From positions 9,276,069 through 9,340,068 of the forward strand of contig CM012954.1 of NCBI GenBank assembly GCA_000181795.3: DNA of 64,000 nucleotides, given 5' to 3'. Shown here piece after piece: positions 35,516-47,344 of the stretch. The notes under the pieces are model-generated. The model had not been told where the DNA came from, did no database searches, and was given only the letters and a program-made list of their open reading frames with translations. This DNA comes from Trichinella spiralis. Lineage: Eukaryota; Nematoda; Enoplea; Trichinellida; Trichinellidae. How positions within the stretch are numbered: position 1 is the stretch's first letter; the number at the start of each line of letters is the position of its first letter. The position numbers and the translations under genes are program-made.

Positions 35516-38410
35516 GGAAAAGGGTCCATTTCTATTTCCTTGTCCAAATTTTCTTCCATTTCCCTACTTATTCAGTTAGTTTGCTTTTATTATGACTACA
35601 TTTTCAACAAACGATTCGATGGAACATTTCGAAAACCGGCCGTTGAAGCAACTCATTCATTCTCTAGATGATTTGTAATATAATCTAGTTTGGGCGGATG
35701 ATAATCGAATTGAGTGGAAAAAATCAGACGAAGCATCCGATCAACTTGAGCACGATCAGGCTTGGTTGATTGATCGTCCATCGATGGGTTAGGCTTAATA
35801 GAATACAATACAAGCAAACGGTGTAATTTTTAAAGTGATCACAAAGGGGGGATATTCCAAGAGAAAATAGCTTATCTATTGATCTACTTATTCAGCACTA
35901 GCAACACCTATGAAACGGGATGTTTTTCATCCTCCTTCCTATTGTCTCCATCTCTGCCACATTCATTCTCCAACTTCAATTGATTGGATTGATCATTCAC
36001 CACTACAAGTATTTTTTGCATTGTTTTTTTCTTTTATCTACTCACTTATTGAAGTGGATTTCCAAAATGTAGAGAGAATATTTTCGAGGAAAATTCTTTT
36101 TTTTTCCATTACACACAAATATGGCAACAAACAACTGTCAGCAAGTGTATCTTTTTTCTGTCACACCTTGAACAACATTCTCTTGTCTTTCGTACATGAC
36201 GTTTCACTGGGCACGAGACAGACAATGTGGAGTTTTATGAAAATATTTCATCTTTACCAAATTTCACAAATTTACCTTTCACGTCAGCCGCGCCTCCTCC
36301 TCCTGAGCACATTTATCATAAATGATTCAAATGAAACGGTCGATTCACGAATCCATCCATCATTGGAATAATAATAATAATAATATTGTTATTATTAACC
36401 AGTCCAACAGTACGTGAAAATTTATACCCATTTCCGGCATTTCATACGGATAAATAAATGAAATGGATAAAAAAAGATCAATCGTGTGAATTTTGATGTT
36501 TTTTTTTCTCTTTATCTTTCCATATTACAGTATTCGATTAGCGGAAGAAACAAAAATTGCACATTGTCTTTCCTTTTTTGCACCAATTGTTGTGCACCCA
36601 ACACACGTGTCACAGTTTTGCAAATTTTCAATACAATATAATACAATAGAATACAATGTTCAGTGGAATTTTTGAAACAAATGTGACACAAGCGAAAAAG
36701 GACCAATTTCTGATATCTGGTCCAGTTAGTTGCTTGAAGAAGTCGTTGTTCAGTCGACATTGTCGTTCGGTTCAATTTTATCACTAATAATAATTGATGA
36801 TAATAATAAGAATAATTTTCCATATTTCTGTTGAATTTAAATTTGTACAAAAATGATCATTCACAGGAGAAGAGTAGCTTCGAACGGTGCTTGGACGTGT
36901 AGCCAATGAAAAGCCAAGAAAAGCGTTGATGCGTCACGGACGGTTCTCGCTGGCAAACGATGCTTCAACTTTATTTAAATAATACACACACGGTGAGCTT
37001 GTTTGATTTGCGTTGCGCTAATTCAGAGTCAATGACAATCATCACTCGCCTGTCCAATGCAATAATCACTTTTCTCCCATCTATAAACGTGTGTGCTTTT
37101 CTCAACAACAACAACAACAACACTCCACTTTTGAACTTGAAACTCTGTTGTTTGGAAGGTAAAAAGACGATTTTTATTTTTCGATAACTGATAACAAATA
37201 TTTTTCATAAATAATTCATTTGGATAATTTTTTTCCAATTTATTCAATGATGAATATGAAAATGATCATCATCATCATCATCGGATGTATTTTTACACGA
37301 CATTTTCGTGAAACGATGAACATTTAATGACGAAGCGGTTTAGTCACCATTCGATGTATTATTGATAAATATGAAGAATGAATGAATTGTAAAATTGAAA
37401 ATCCAAATCAAATCAAATCAAATCAACACATCAGCAGTTTGTTTGTCAAATGTGAAATGTATGTTTTAATCTAGATAACAGAATGTTTATCTCTATCTGT
37501 CTCTCTGTTTTCCTCTATATTCCATGTACAGTTGATGATAGTAAAGTGTGGTCGTTTGAGTTGCTTGTTGACAAGGAAATACTGTCTCGTTCGGCCTCAT
37601 CATTATCAGTATTATTATTATTATTATCATTAATATTTGTTCTTACGCGTTTCTAGGATTGAACTGTACCGACATGATTTTCTAATACAAAATACAACAG
37701 TACTAGTAAGCATCGTGTAAAAAGTGCCAATTTTTTGGGTAGGTTAGTTTCTGTTAGAATAATAATAATAATATGAAGCATGATTCTGATGTCAAAAGCG
37801 GAGGCGTGATCGACGTCACGCTCGAACGCGATTCTTCTCTTTGTCTACCACAGGCAGGCAGGCATGTACACAGTGTGGTTGGAAAAATCAAAAAAGAAAT
37901 AATATTCACGTTCAACAATGAATAATACATGCAAAAGCAGAGAGAGTAAGAGAGAGAGAGAGACGAACAACTGAAGAAGAAGAAGAAGAAGCAACAATCG
38001 TCCAAATCTTATCGGGGAAAATGTGATATATATGATTATATATTTAATTAAAATTTGACAGCCGCGATCATATCTCTTCTGAACAATAATTTCTTTTAAT
38101 CCTTCCTCTTTCTCTCATTGATAAAATTTCATCACACTCCACAGAGCATGCGAACAACGGCCACGGCAGCCTGCGAGCCAGATAACGATAACCTAATTTC
38201 TGTTTTCCGTCAAATTTTCAAAGACAAGCCGAATAGATAGATAGCAGCATCGACTATATGCAAAAAGCTGCTTCGGTAAGAATATACCATTCGTTATTAT
38301 ATCCATTATGGCAAGCAAATTTGATATTTTCCAAGTGACAGCATTGTTTTCTTTTCTCAATTTAAATGATTTAATCAAATCTGCCTTCTTCCTCCTTCTC
38401 CTCCTCCTTT

Positions 38411-38423
38411 CCCCCCCCCCCCC
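38411..38423. repeat. poly(C) run
   Basis: Thirteen cytosines after a CTC/TTC-rich pyrimidine stretch; rare in this AT-rich window and prone to length errors. Confidence 0.85.
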
Positions 38424-38690
38424 ATCCCAAAAAATTGTCGTTGTACGTTTTCCAACGATGGAAAATTTAGCGAATAAGCCAAGCAAGCGAAGTTGGATGC
38501 AAAATTGCTTAAATTTTGCATAAAGCAAGTTGAGTTGAGTTGTCGTGCATGACTGACTGTAGCTGTTGTTGTTGTTGATGTTAGAAACGAGTTTCTTTTT
38601 CTGTTACGTTTTTGTTCAATGTTCAGTCTCGGTTTGCTTTCCTGCCCCGCTTAATATTCATCACAGTGAGGATCGTCGAATGAACACTCG

Positions 38691-38768
38691 TTTGTTCGTT
38701 TGTTTGTTTGTTTGTTTGTAATTTCGGTAAACAAAGACCAGAGTTGTTGTTGTTGTTGTTGTTGTTGT
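38691..38768. repeat. (GTTT)n and (TTG)n microsatellites
   Basis: A GTTT tract at 38691-38719 and a TTG tract at 38742-38768, separated by about 20 bp. Confidence 0.85.
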
Positions 38769-40210
38769 GGATAATCAAATCGACCATCGAGCGGTTTTCA
38801 AAGTAGAAAAAGTTCAAAGTAGTTGTGTTTTGTTTTTAGCTCGACAGCCGTCTGTCTCGTTTGGCAGTCAGCCTTGACCAATTTCAAGAAGAAAAGGGAA
38901 TTACAGCACAAAAGGGGAAAAGTGTTCTTCATATTCATGTTCATGTTCATCGTTTCATTTGTCCAACAGCTCTCCTTTTCTCTCTTTTTCTATTCCATCT
39001 GAGTTGATCGTATATTCTCTCAGGCAACGTGAATTAACCCCCTTCCCCCCATTTTTCCCCACCGTACACGCAACAGTATGCTTTTGCACAGTTTGCACAG
39101 TTAGAAATCTCTACGCAATTAGTAGTGGCAAAAATAAAATATGCAAATCATCAAAATCGACCGAACGAAAAGAAAAAAAAACAGCAAAAACAGAACAAAC
39201 ACATACATTATTTTCTCACCGAATCACAAAGATGAAAAAAAAAGAAATTATTATTATTATTATCATAATTATTAAATTCGATATATTTTTATAGAGAAAT
39301 TTTAATAATGGGAAAAAAAAGTACCGCCTACCTGGTGGAAAAAGTTCGAAGACGATCGACCGGTAGCTGATTGGTTCTTTAGTGTTCCAGATTACACTGA
39401 ATTCGGATGAGTGCTTGAGAGGATTCGACTTCTAGCACCATTTGAATTCAGTGCATCTGGCACGCACGCTGGAAGGTGTCGAAACCACGGTCAAAGCAGC
39501 AATCAACTGTCGTCCTCTATCCACATTTGTGCACATTTGTTTCCAAGGTTTTCAACAATATCCGCGTTGTATTTGTGGATTTCCAAACTGGATTTCATTT
39601 CCATATTCATATCTACAATAATAAACCATTTTCACTCTATATTTTTCTTTTCTCTCATCTTCTCTGTATATTTTTTACTACCACTGGTGACAGTAAAAAT
39701 GAATCACTACCAAACAATGCAATACAATAATGTGTGAATGTTGCAAAGAAAGTTTGAAAAATTCACAACTACCATTCAATGAACTACAACAAGAATGTTC
39801 AATGTGCAAATTGCAACTGATCACAACAATAAAGCGTTGTTGATCTTTTATCAATTGAACAGCCCAGCTATACTAATACTAATAATAATGTTGCAAAACC
39901 GCAAAACTAGTGAATGTTCCAAGTTTCGCCAATCTCTTTCAAGGCCAATTAACACGCAGTTGAAAAAATTTGCATAAAGTTATCGCGCGTTACTTTTCCC
40001 CAATTAAAAAGAAAAAACGACATCACTTTGACGATTTTCAAATAATCAAATTTCAAGTTTCACTTGTACAGTTTAAAAATTCCCGCCACTGCCGTCGTTG
40101 TTGTTTGTTTTGACTCGTTCTAGAAACTAGATTAAACTAAAAGTGGGGCAATAATTTGAACCGAAAAAATTTCATTTGAAAAAAGTGTCCATTTATTATT
40201 TATTATTATT

Positions 40211-40230
40211 CCAACTCAACTCAACTCAAC
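40211..40230. repeat. (CTCAA)n microsatellite
   Basis: Pentanucleotide tract of four units. Confidence 0.8.
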
Positions 40231-40302
40231 TTTGTACAAAAATTCTAACAATGAGAAGAATAAATAAAAAATTAAAAAAATTTATTTCACCCAAACACTT
40301 AC

Positions 40303-40452
40303 AGCATAAATGACGCAATCTTTTGGCAATTTAATTTTGGCACAGAATTCAACGTCTCTCTTCCATTTCAAGGTTTCTTCTCTTATTCCAACTATTGCCA
40401 ACTTGTCAATAGTAGCCTTTTGTCGAACAACCACCGTGCGAATTGGTCCCGT
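40303..40452 (-). CDS. orphan internal exon, gene not identified
   Basis: A 150-nt block with a good acceptor (gtctacag|ACGGGA) and a consensus donor (GCT|GTAAGTG), open for 50 codons and of phase 0 on both sides. The translation has normal protein composition (TGPIRTVVVRQKATIDKLAI, later ETLKWKRDVEFCAKIKLP and KDCVIYA), unlike the low-complexity frames nearby. The W...IKLP pattern faintly recalls an arrestin-fold strand pair, but I do not claim it. A short downstream exon at about 40122 encoding NESKQTTTTAVAGIFKLYK then a stop would fit the phase. No upstream exon was found. CpG-dense E2F-like sites lie just upstream in gene sense (40711-40732). Confidence 0.4.
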
Positions 40453-40710
40453 CTGTAGACATAAAATTCGATCAATAAAAATTAATATTTTCAATTCGAA
40501 CGAATAAACCGAAAAAAAAACTTAAATCCCTTCGACCAGTATTGTCACTTGAAAAATAGTTTTCAAATTTTATTCTACAATCGAACAAAAAATTACACTA
40601 ATGCAAAATTTTACGCGGATCAATTAATTAATTAATCAATGTTCATCTTCAATTCAACACTGTAAATGAAAACAAAAAAGGAAACTGTACAATTGAACGA
40701 AAGGAACGGA

Positions 40711-40732
40711 CGCGCGGGAAAAAAAACGCGCG
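40711..40732. promoter_or_regulatory. CpG-dense inverted repeat with E2F-like site
   Basis: Two CGCGCG arms around an A-rich centre in otherwise AT-rich DNA. Read on minus it contains TTTCCCGCGCG, close to the E2F consensus TTTSSCGC. A second TTCCCGCC lies at about 40079. Either the orphan minus-strand exon or the plus-strand CS-domain gene could use it. Confidence 0.3.
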
Positions 40733-41405
40733 CACTTTCTACCAACCAACCAGTTTCAGTTACAAATTTCAAGATCTATTCAAATTTGAACCTGCATTGC
40801 AAAATTTGATCGATTCAATAGATGAAAAAATTTAATTAATTATAAAGTAGAGTTCAAAAATTAATGCATGCAACTGATGAAATGATTTGTTGGATGGATA
40901 CAATTTCAAATTTAAATCAAATCTTGGTTTTCATTTTCTTCAAAAAGTACATTTCAAATATTCGAATACACTTTACTTATTATGAAACGTCGAATAAAGT
41001 ATTCAACAAATTCGATGAACTGAATGAAAACAAAGAAAAACAAAAAAATACAACAAAACCGTATCAATTGAATAATTAAAACTAGTGCAAATGAATATTT
41101 TATTTTCAACGCGACAAAAAGTTATTAATCAAATTAAACTCACCATCTAAATATATATATTGAAAATTTTAATTTAATTGCAGTTTAATTGGAAAAAAAA
41201 ACAAAAATAACAATTGTTCAAATAATCAATTCATTTTTTCTTTAAAAAAATAAAATCCAACATTACCGTATGAATGAATAGAAATAAATTTCAATGAGGC
41301 AGCAATAGTACCTGATTGTCAAGAAAAAATTAACCATCATCAGTTGCCGGTTGAAATTCTGCTCAGAGTGGAACTTTTTCTTCCACAAGTGTTGCGTTCA
41401 AATAA

Positions 41406-42539
41406 ATGTCTGAAGATTGTTTCTGCACGGGCGCTGGCTGCACGGAGTGCTGCTTCGGACCGTTGGCAGGTAAGCTTTCATTATCTTCTTTTATTTATTT
41501 ATTTATTAAGTTATTTTCTTTCTCCTGCATTAACTTCGAACAATAAACTACAAGTTGTTAATCAAATTGGTGTTGAAATAAAAAAAAAGTTTCCTCCACT
41601 GACGCACGAAAAGATAAGCGTACTTGAAGTAATAATAAATGCAATAAAATGCGTTTGCTTATGAAGTCGAGCTTTCTAAACCCTACCCTCCCCCTGAATC
41701 TCTTCTCAATTCCAAGTTCATTTCTGTGATGTGAAATTTTTCAACAGAGAAAAAAAAGAATGCAGCAAAGTGGGTGTGTGTGCATATATGTATGGCGGGA
41801 CAGGTTTCGGCAAAAATCTTCGGTATCCGAATTGTTATTTTCATTCTATTGACACAAACTACCAACCAGCACGAAGTCTCAGTTTTGCTTTTTTTCATCT
41901 TTTCCCTCGTTGATTTATATATTTGTGTTGCACACATTTGCACTTTGAAGAGGCAATGATTCATCGTCGACGTGCGAAAATGTAACTAGTTCACACGACG
42001 CATCTTTCAATTGAAGAAATTTATTTCTTTGCCAAAAATATCAGTGAGCAAGTAAGTGTGAAGGAACAATTAATATTATTGTTCTTCTTTTTCTTCATCT
42101 CATAATTGATGCATGCAAATGAAGAAAATCAAATTCTCTTCTTCTTCTTCTTCTTCATTTTACTACTATTTCAGCCCACCTCTCCTCTCTGTTCTTCATT
42201 TCAGTCAAAGTCGACGACAGCAAAGAGAAAGTTTCGGTGACGTTGGTGATCCCGGCTGTGAAAAAGCCACGCTTGTTCGGCTTGTTCAACAAAACCCACG
42301 TTCAATGCCACTTCGAAAGCACCAGCCTGAGGGTCTTCGTCCGCATCGATGGCAACAAGACCAAACACACGCCAAAATATTACCTGTATACGATCAGAAA
42401 ACTACCCGCTTCGATTGTCCCCTCACTGTGCCATTACCGGATCCGTACGGGACGCATCAAGCTGACACTGCGCAAAGCCGAACCCACAAGCTGGCATGAA
42501 ATCATTGAAAATGGTCTCGAAAAATACGAGAATGAATAA
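41406..42539 (+). CDS. small CS-domain (p23/CacyBP-like) protein
   Basis: Exons 41406-41469 and 42205-42539 join in phase 1 to 132 aa. The second exon encodes most of a CS domain, the beta-sandwich of p23, Sgt1, CacyBP and CHORD proteins, which often binds Hsp90. Key stretches are VSVTLVIPAV, THVQCHFESTSLRVFVRIDG and the closing RIKLTLRKAEPTSWHEI, where the KxEPxxW end is characteristic. Spacing is closest to CacyBP, but the Siah-binding N-terminus and the C-terminal SGS region are absent. The first exon adds a cysteine-rich leader (MSEDCFCTGAGCTECCFGPL). A TAA immediately before the ATG fixes the start if this exon is right. The family motif that normally opens the domain is not evident, so a different first exon is possible. 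Confidence 0.65.
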
Positions 42540-42569
42540 TACATAAAATTCATTAATTAACAATAACAT

Positions 42570-42583
42570 TTTATTTATTTATT
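42570..42583 (-). terminator. poly(A) signal cluster of SF1
   Basis: Overlapping AATAAA motifs on minus, about 240 nt past the SF1 stop and just beyond the stop of the convergent CS-domain gene. The two transcripts would overlap at their 3' ends. Confidence 0.45.
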
Positions 42584-42821
42584 ATTTTTGAAAATTAATT
42601 ACATGCAAAATTTGAATATATTCTAAAAATGTAAGTGAACAAACACGTACGCACAAACAACAACAAAAAAAATTGCATTCTCCCACTAATAATAATATAT
42701 CAACACACTGCCGATGATCCTCCAAACTAAAAACCTTTAACAAAAGAAAAAAAAGAGTAAATTAAGTTTTATAATCACCATCATCCAAAGACGTGCGTGT
42801 TCACGATTTGCAAACATATTA

Positions 42822-45800
42822 TTATGGTGGCGGCGGTGGTGGTGGCGCGTCATCATGAATGTTCTGATAGAATCTTGGAAAACTGTCGCAGCCGCTGGCA
42901 ACTTCTGCCGGTGGTGGCGGTGGCGGCGGCGGCATATTTGTCGGCGGATAGGCTGTCGGATAATAAGGCATGCCCATCGGTGGCCATCCTCCTTTTGGAT
43001 GATGTGCTCCAGCAGCAGCAGTAGCCGCAGCAGCAGATGGAGGCGGTGGTGGAGGCGCCTCTTCTCCACCAGCATATTCATTGTAGGCATATCCAGTTGG
43101 CGTGTCTAAATTATTCAATAAAATATCAATTCGATATCGCGACCAGTGGAATCAAAATTCCAACTTACACGACTGTTCTAAACCTTCGGAAACATACGGT
43201 GGCGGATATCCACTGTTTGTAGGAGGAATTTCATATCCAGGTGCATACGCAGTATGCTCCTCAGATGCTCCAGCCAATTCACCTCCTGTAGGTGGAGGAA
43301 ATGGTGGAGGCACACTAAATCCCACCTGAGAAGTGTCGTGTGAATACTGCGCGTCACCTGCTTCGCTACTGTTCGGAGCATAGCCCATCGTCGCAGGCGG
43401 TGGTGGAGGCGGCATTACTGGCTTGCCATCTTCGCCCACCATTGGTGGTGGTTGCATCATCCACGGTGCCCAAGGTACACCACCGGGCATCATGTGTGGT
43501 GGTGGTGGGAAAAATGCACCCGGCATCATTGGAGGCATTCGCGGTTTAGCCAAATTGATGCGCACAACAGGCTTAACTCCAGAATCCCTCTCCGTGGGCC
43601 GAGTTGTTTCGTGCCCTAATTCGGCCATGAGTGCTGAATATTCTTCATCTAATGCTGCACCAGTGGGCGCGCCGCCATGCGTCGGATTTTTGCAATCTCG
43701 AGCAATATGTCCAGCCGCTCCACAAGCAGTACAGAACACGTTTGCCGTTACATTCGGACGGTCAGGGCATTCCCAAGATTTGTGCGTACTGGCACCACAG
43801 TTGGTGCATTTAATGCCAGTCAACGCCAGTTCATCACCTCTGAGCGTTCCATTAAGCAAAGCTAGTTCACGCAGCTGTAACTTTCTTAATTCATTCTGCG
43901 ACTCTGGTACTTCTAACGCTTGTCGAATAATCTCCGACACCTTAAACAAAACAAAAATTAAAATACAAGTGTTCATTCAATCCATCACAACATTGTACTA
44001 AAATACTGCTGCCTAACGATGCAACGCAACAACAACTTCAAATCCAATTATACGATCAGTAAATAAGTAATGCAATAATAATTCCCATTTACTCACCCTC
44101 TTGACCGCCTTTTTCAAACTTTCCTCATCCTGCGCTGTAATATAAGCATGCAAAGCTTCATCTTCACCTGGAAGAGGTCCGTCGCGCTTGCCAATCTTTC
44201 CCTCTTTTACTGAACCTTTTCCGCGAATAATTATTCTAGTGTTAGTCTGAAAAATTGAGGAAAAATTACAAAGAACAATAGAAAAAGAAAGTTGAAAAGC
44301 ATCATTTTTTACTTCTCTTTCCAACTGTTTCAACGTGTTACCCCTGGGACCGATCAAAAGTCCAACAAAATTCAATTCCGGATGATCTTCCTGTGGAATC
44401 CATACCTTTTCGTGCAATCTGTTCTGAGGGGGCCTGGAAAATTTCATTTCAATAAGTAATTAAAAATATGAACGTCAATCGATTAAATAATCATATACTT
44501 GTAATCTGCCGGTGGCTTGTATATTGGATTCAATGCCACCATTTTCAAAATCAGACGATGCCGTTCATTTTCCAAATTCTGCCTAGTACGCACTTCCCGC
44601 GTATTCAGACGTTTGCCAAAAGAATCATAAACCGGTTCCGGTGATGGTGATCTGATAAGAAAATTCGCAAATATTATTATTCAAGAGCTTTACTCACTTC
44701 CGACACCGCCGTGTTTCCGTTTCAATAAAGAAAGAATCATCCTAACCCATGTCGCAGTGGAAAATTACATTTAAATAATCAATTAATTCATTAATTATTA
44801 ATTATATTACAACTGAAATGAAAAAAGTTCATTATAACTTGTCACAATCGCTGATTTCAGCATTCATTCATCTGCTATAAATGGGCTAAAAATCAACTGA
44901 AAAAACAGTTCGATTAAAATTAATCTTCTTCCGTGCACAGCAAAGCAGCTTCTAAAATATTAAGTTACCCCAACAATTCTAATAATAATAAGAATATAAT
45001 ATCGCACAAGGATGAAAGCCATAGTTTCATGCTAGAAATACATATTAATGATGATACAAGTGAGTTCAATTTTTAAAATACTGCCTCACATATTTACCTG
45101 CACTATGAGCTAAAAATGTGCCAATTTACCAAATAATTAAAAAAACAGTTAAATTTTAAATAAAAGGTAAGAAAAAAAGTAGACACCTTTCTTCTGGATT
45201 TTGCGGTATTCCCAAATCACCAGTTCGCAGCTTTCGTGTTACATCTTCAATTTGCAGTTGAACTAAAACATAATTAACGGGGATTCAAAAATCCCCGATA
45301 GAAAAATTAGTGCAAGCAACAAACTCTATTTATATAAATTAATGAATAATAATAAAGTGAAAAAAAAGTTTTCAGAAAGCAAGAATATTTGAAAAGTCAA
45401 ACAAATCGTATAAAAGTAGAACAACAAAAGCGCATCCACCACTAAATAAAAAAAATTAATTATTCGTTCCTGAAAGTTAAATCAGTTAAAATATTTTCTA
45501 ATAAAAACAATGCATCGCAATATTCGGCCAAGACAGAACTTCCAGTTGTGCCTAGCTAGAGTCAAATAAACAAATATCAAGAATATATACACAGGTTTCT
45601 TCAACAATACGACTACCGCTGAAAATGTAAACAAAAAAGTGCAGATAATAAGTACCAAATTAATGGCGATAAGAGCACGTTATCTGCTGAATGCTACACC
45701 TTCTTAGAATGGAAACTGGAAAAAAAACAAAATTAAAAGTGCATCAATTTTTCCTTAAATAACTGATGTATGTCTTCGTTGGAGATATCTGAAAACTAAT

Positions 45801-46986
45801 CATTTTTTTTCAAATTAAATAAAACGAAATTTTCATTTCTTTTAAAAACGAACGCGCAATCAAAAAACCTGAAACAACAACAACTAGACAAATAAGACAA
45901 TTCAAAATGATTGTCGGTCTCTGAAAACGGTCATATTCGATAATAGAGACAAAATAACAAGCACACTTTGCTAAACTGACGCTTAATTTTAAAACTATTA
46001 AACTATTAAAAAAAAATCACCGAAGCTGAACTCTGAACAAAGCATGGATAAATCAACTTACGCAAGTAGGCAATTTCTTGTTCTTTCGTTAAATTCATTG
46101 GTATTGCGGTCGGCATTCCGGGAACAAAAGCTTTTTCTCCTTCTTTACCCCAGCGACTTTTCCTTTTACGAGAACCGGCCGTGGCTTCGGCATTTTCATT
46201 ATTCGAATCCTTGGGTTGAATATTGTTGCTATTATTAGCAGACAGTTGAGTTGGGAAAAACTGCTGCGCTTGATTAACGGAAAAAGAAGAATTTCCGTTG
46301 GAAAGCAAATTCACAGTTGCAATTGTATCTCGCAAAGATGTGAAAATATTTTCTTGACTTTTAGCCAATTCAACTGCGCTTCGATCAGCAGCTCCATTGC
46401 TAATCGACAAGCTCGAATTTGAGGTGTTGAATTTTTCTCGCCGTTCGTCGCTGTGCCGGGATCGTCCTCGACTACGCGACCTGGAACGTCTTTCATCACG
46501 GTAGTTTCTAGACGAACGACGCCTGTCTCGACTTCGTCTGTCTCTGCTGCGCCGATCTCGACTACGCCCTTCTCTGCTCCTGTGATCTCGACTACGTTGA
46601 TCTCTACTTCGGCGACGTCGACTTCGACGATCTCTACTGCGATGATCACCGCTGCCACGGTCTCTGTTACGTCGATCTCGACTGCGACTTCTCGAACGCC
46701 GTCGACGTTTGCTGCTTCGACTGGAAGAAACCGACCGACTGCGTCGACCGCTTTTCAATTCGTTTTGTTCATTTCTGTGGCTTGAAGATTCCAAAAATGG
46801 ACCACCTTTGTTCGAATTTTCCAAAGCATCTTTATCTTCCGTATCCGACTGCAAAATGCTTTCATTCAAATGTGGCCCAAACACTTCTTCTATCGGCGGT
46901 TGTAGACCTTCTTTTATTTCAGGTGTACTGCTTTCTACCGAATCATCGCACGCCTCGTCACCATAAGAGGCCAGAATAGCGTCCAT
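42822..46986 (-). CDS. SF1: splicing factor 1 / branch-point binding protein
   Basis: Exons 46986-46062, 45262-45187, 44651-44499, 44433-44313, 44246-44097, 43940-43169 and 43105-42822 join to 826 aa. SF1 recognises the intron branch point and binds U2AF65 early in spliceosome assembly. In order: acidic N-terminus; an RS/RD-rich domain (~80-195) with repeats such as RSRDRRSRDRR; the U2AF-binding ligand motif RKRKSRW (W279) and FVPGMPTAIP; the SPSPEP phosphorylation motif; the KH-QUA2 domain with GPRG at 413-416; two CCHC zinc knuckles (C520/C523/H528/C533 and C545/C548/H553/C558); and a long Pro/Gly-rich tail ending in polyproline. Human SF1 lacks the RS domain, whereas C. elegans SFA-1 has one as I recall. 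The ATG opens straight into MDAILASYGDE. Confidence 0.93.
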
Positions 46987-47344
46987 AATACTACCACAAC
47001 ACTTCCACTATGAACAGTCAACAACTCTTCCAAACATACAGTATACCAATAACACGCAAGTTGAATTGAGCTATAGTAAGGCTACAGTACAGTATAATTC
47101 GATATTTTCCAATTTTCATTTGTCAAATAAATTCAAATTGAAATAAAAATTCCAATTGTCAGATATAATTCTTTTATTTTTTTGTTATTTTGCTATTTAT
47201 TATTGTCTCGCAATTTGAAAGTAAACTCTAACAAACGAATGCCCTTACGGTGACCTAGTTTATTGGATAAAATGGAGATTTGAAAAAAAGAATTTTCATT
47301 TTATTCAAAACTTGTATTTGATTACATTATTTCAAAAACAATTA
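46987..47344. other. spacer between POLR1C and SF1
   Basis: 358 bp between the POLR1C stop and the SF1 start, both on minus. It contains repeated TACAGTA motifs (47037-47048 and 47085-47096) and an AG at about 47075 (minus) that could act as an acceptor. Whether SF1 has its own promoter or is downstream in an operon cannot be decided here. Confidence 0.4.

Larger units (their letters stand above)
32339..40302. other. large non-coding or unresolved region
   Basis: About 8 kb without a recognised gene. It holds many microsatellites (GT at 35499, CAA at 37106, ATC at 37267, GA and GAA near 37940-37992, C13 at 38411, GTTT at 38691, TTG at 38742, CTCAA at 40211). There is a 14-bp perfect palindrome (GTTGATATATCAAC) at 34143-34156. 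A minus-strand frame of 165 codons at 34701-35198 begins with a signal-like peptide. Less AT-rich islands near 33800-34500 and 34850-35350 may be regulatory. Confidence 0.45.

Noticed and set aside
35910-36371. 153-codon plus-strand frame
   Set aside because: Composition is Phe/Ser/His-rich as expected from translated pyrimidine-rich non-coding DNA; no motif, promoter or splice context supports it.
37532-37630. Exon-like frame after a tgtacag acceptor beginning VDDSKVWSFELLVDKE
   Set aside because: It runs into a TTA microsatellite with no donor; the VDDSK match to the CS-domain gene is too short to mean anything.
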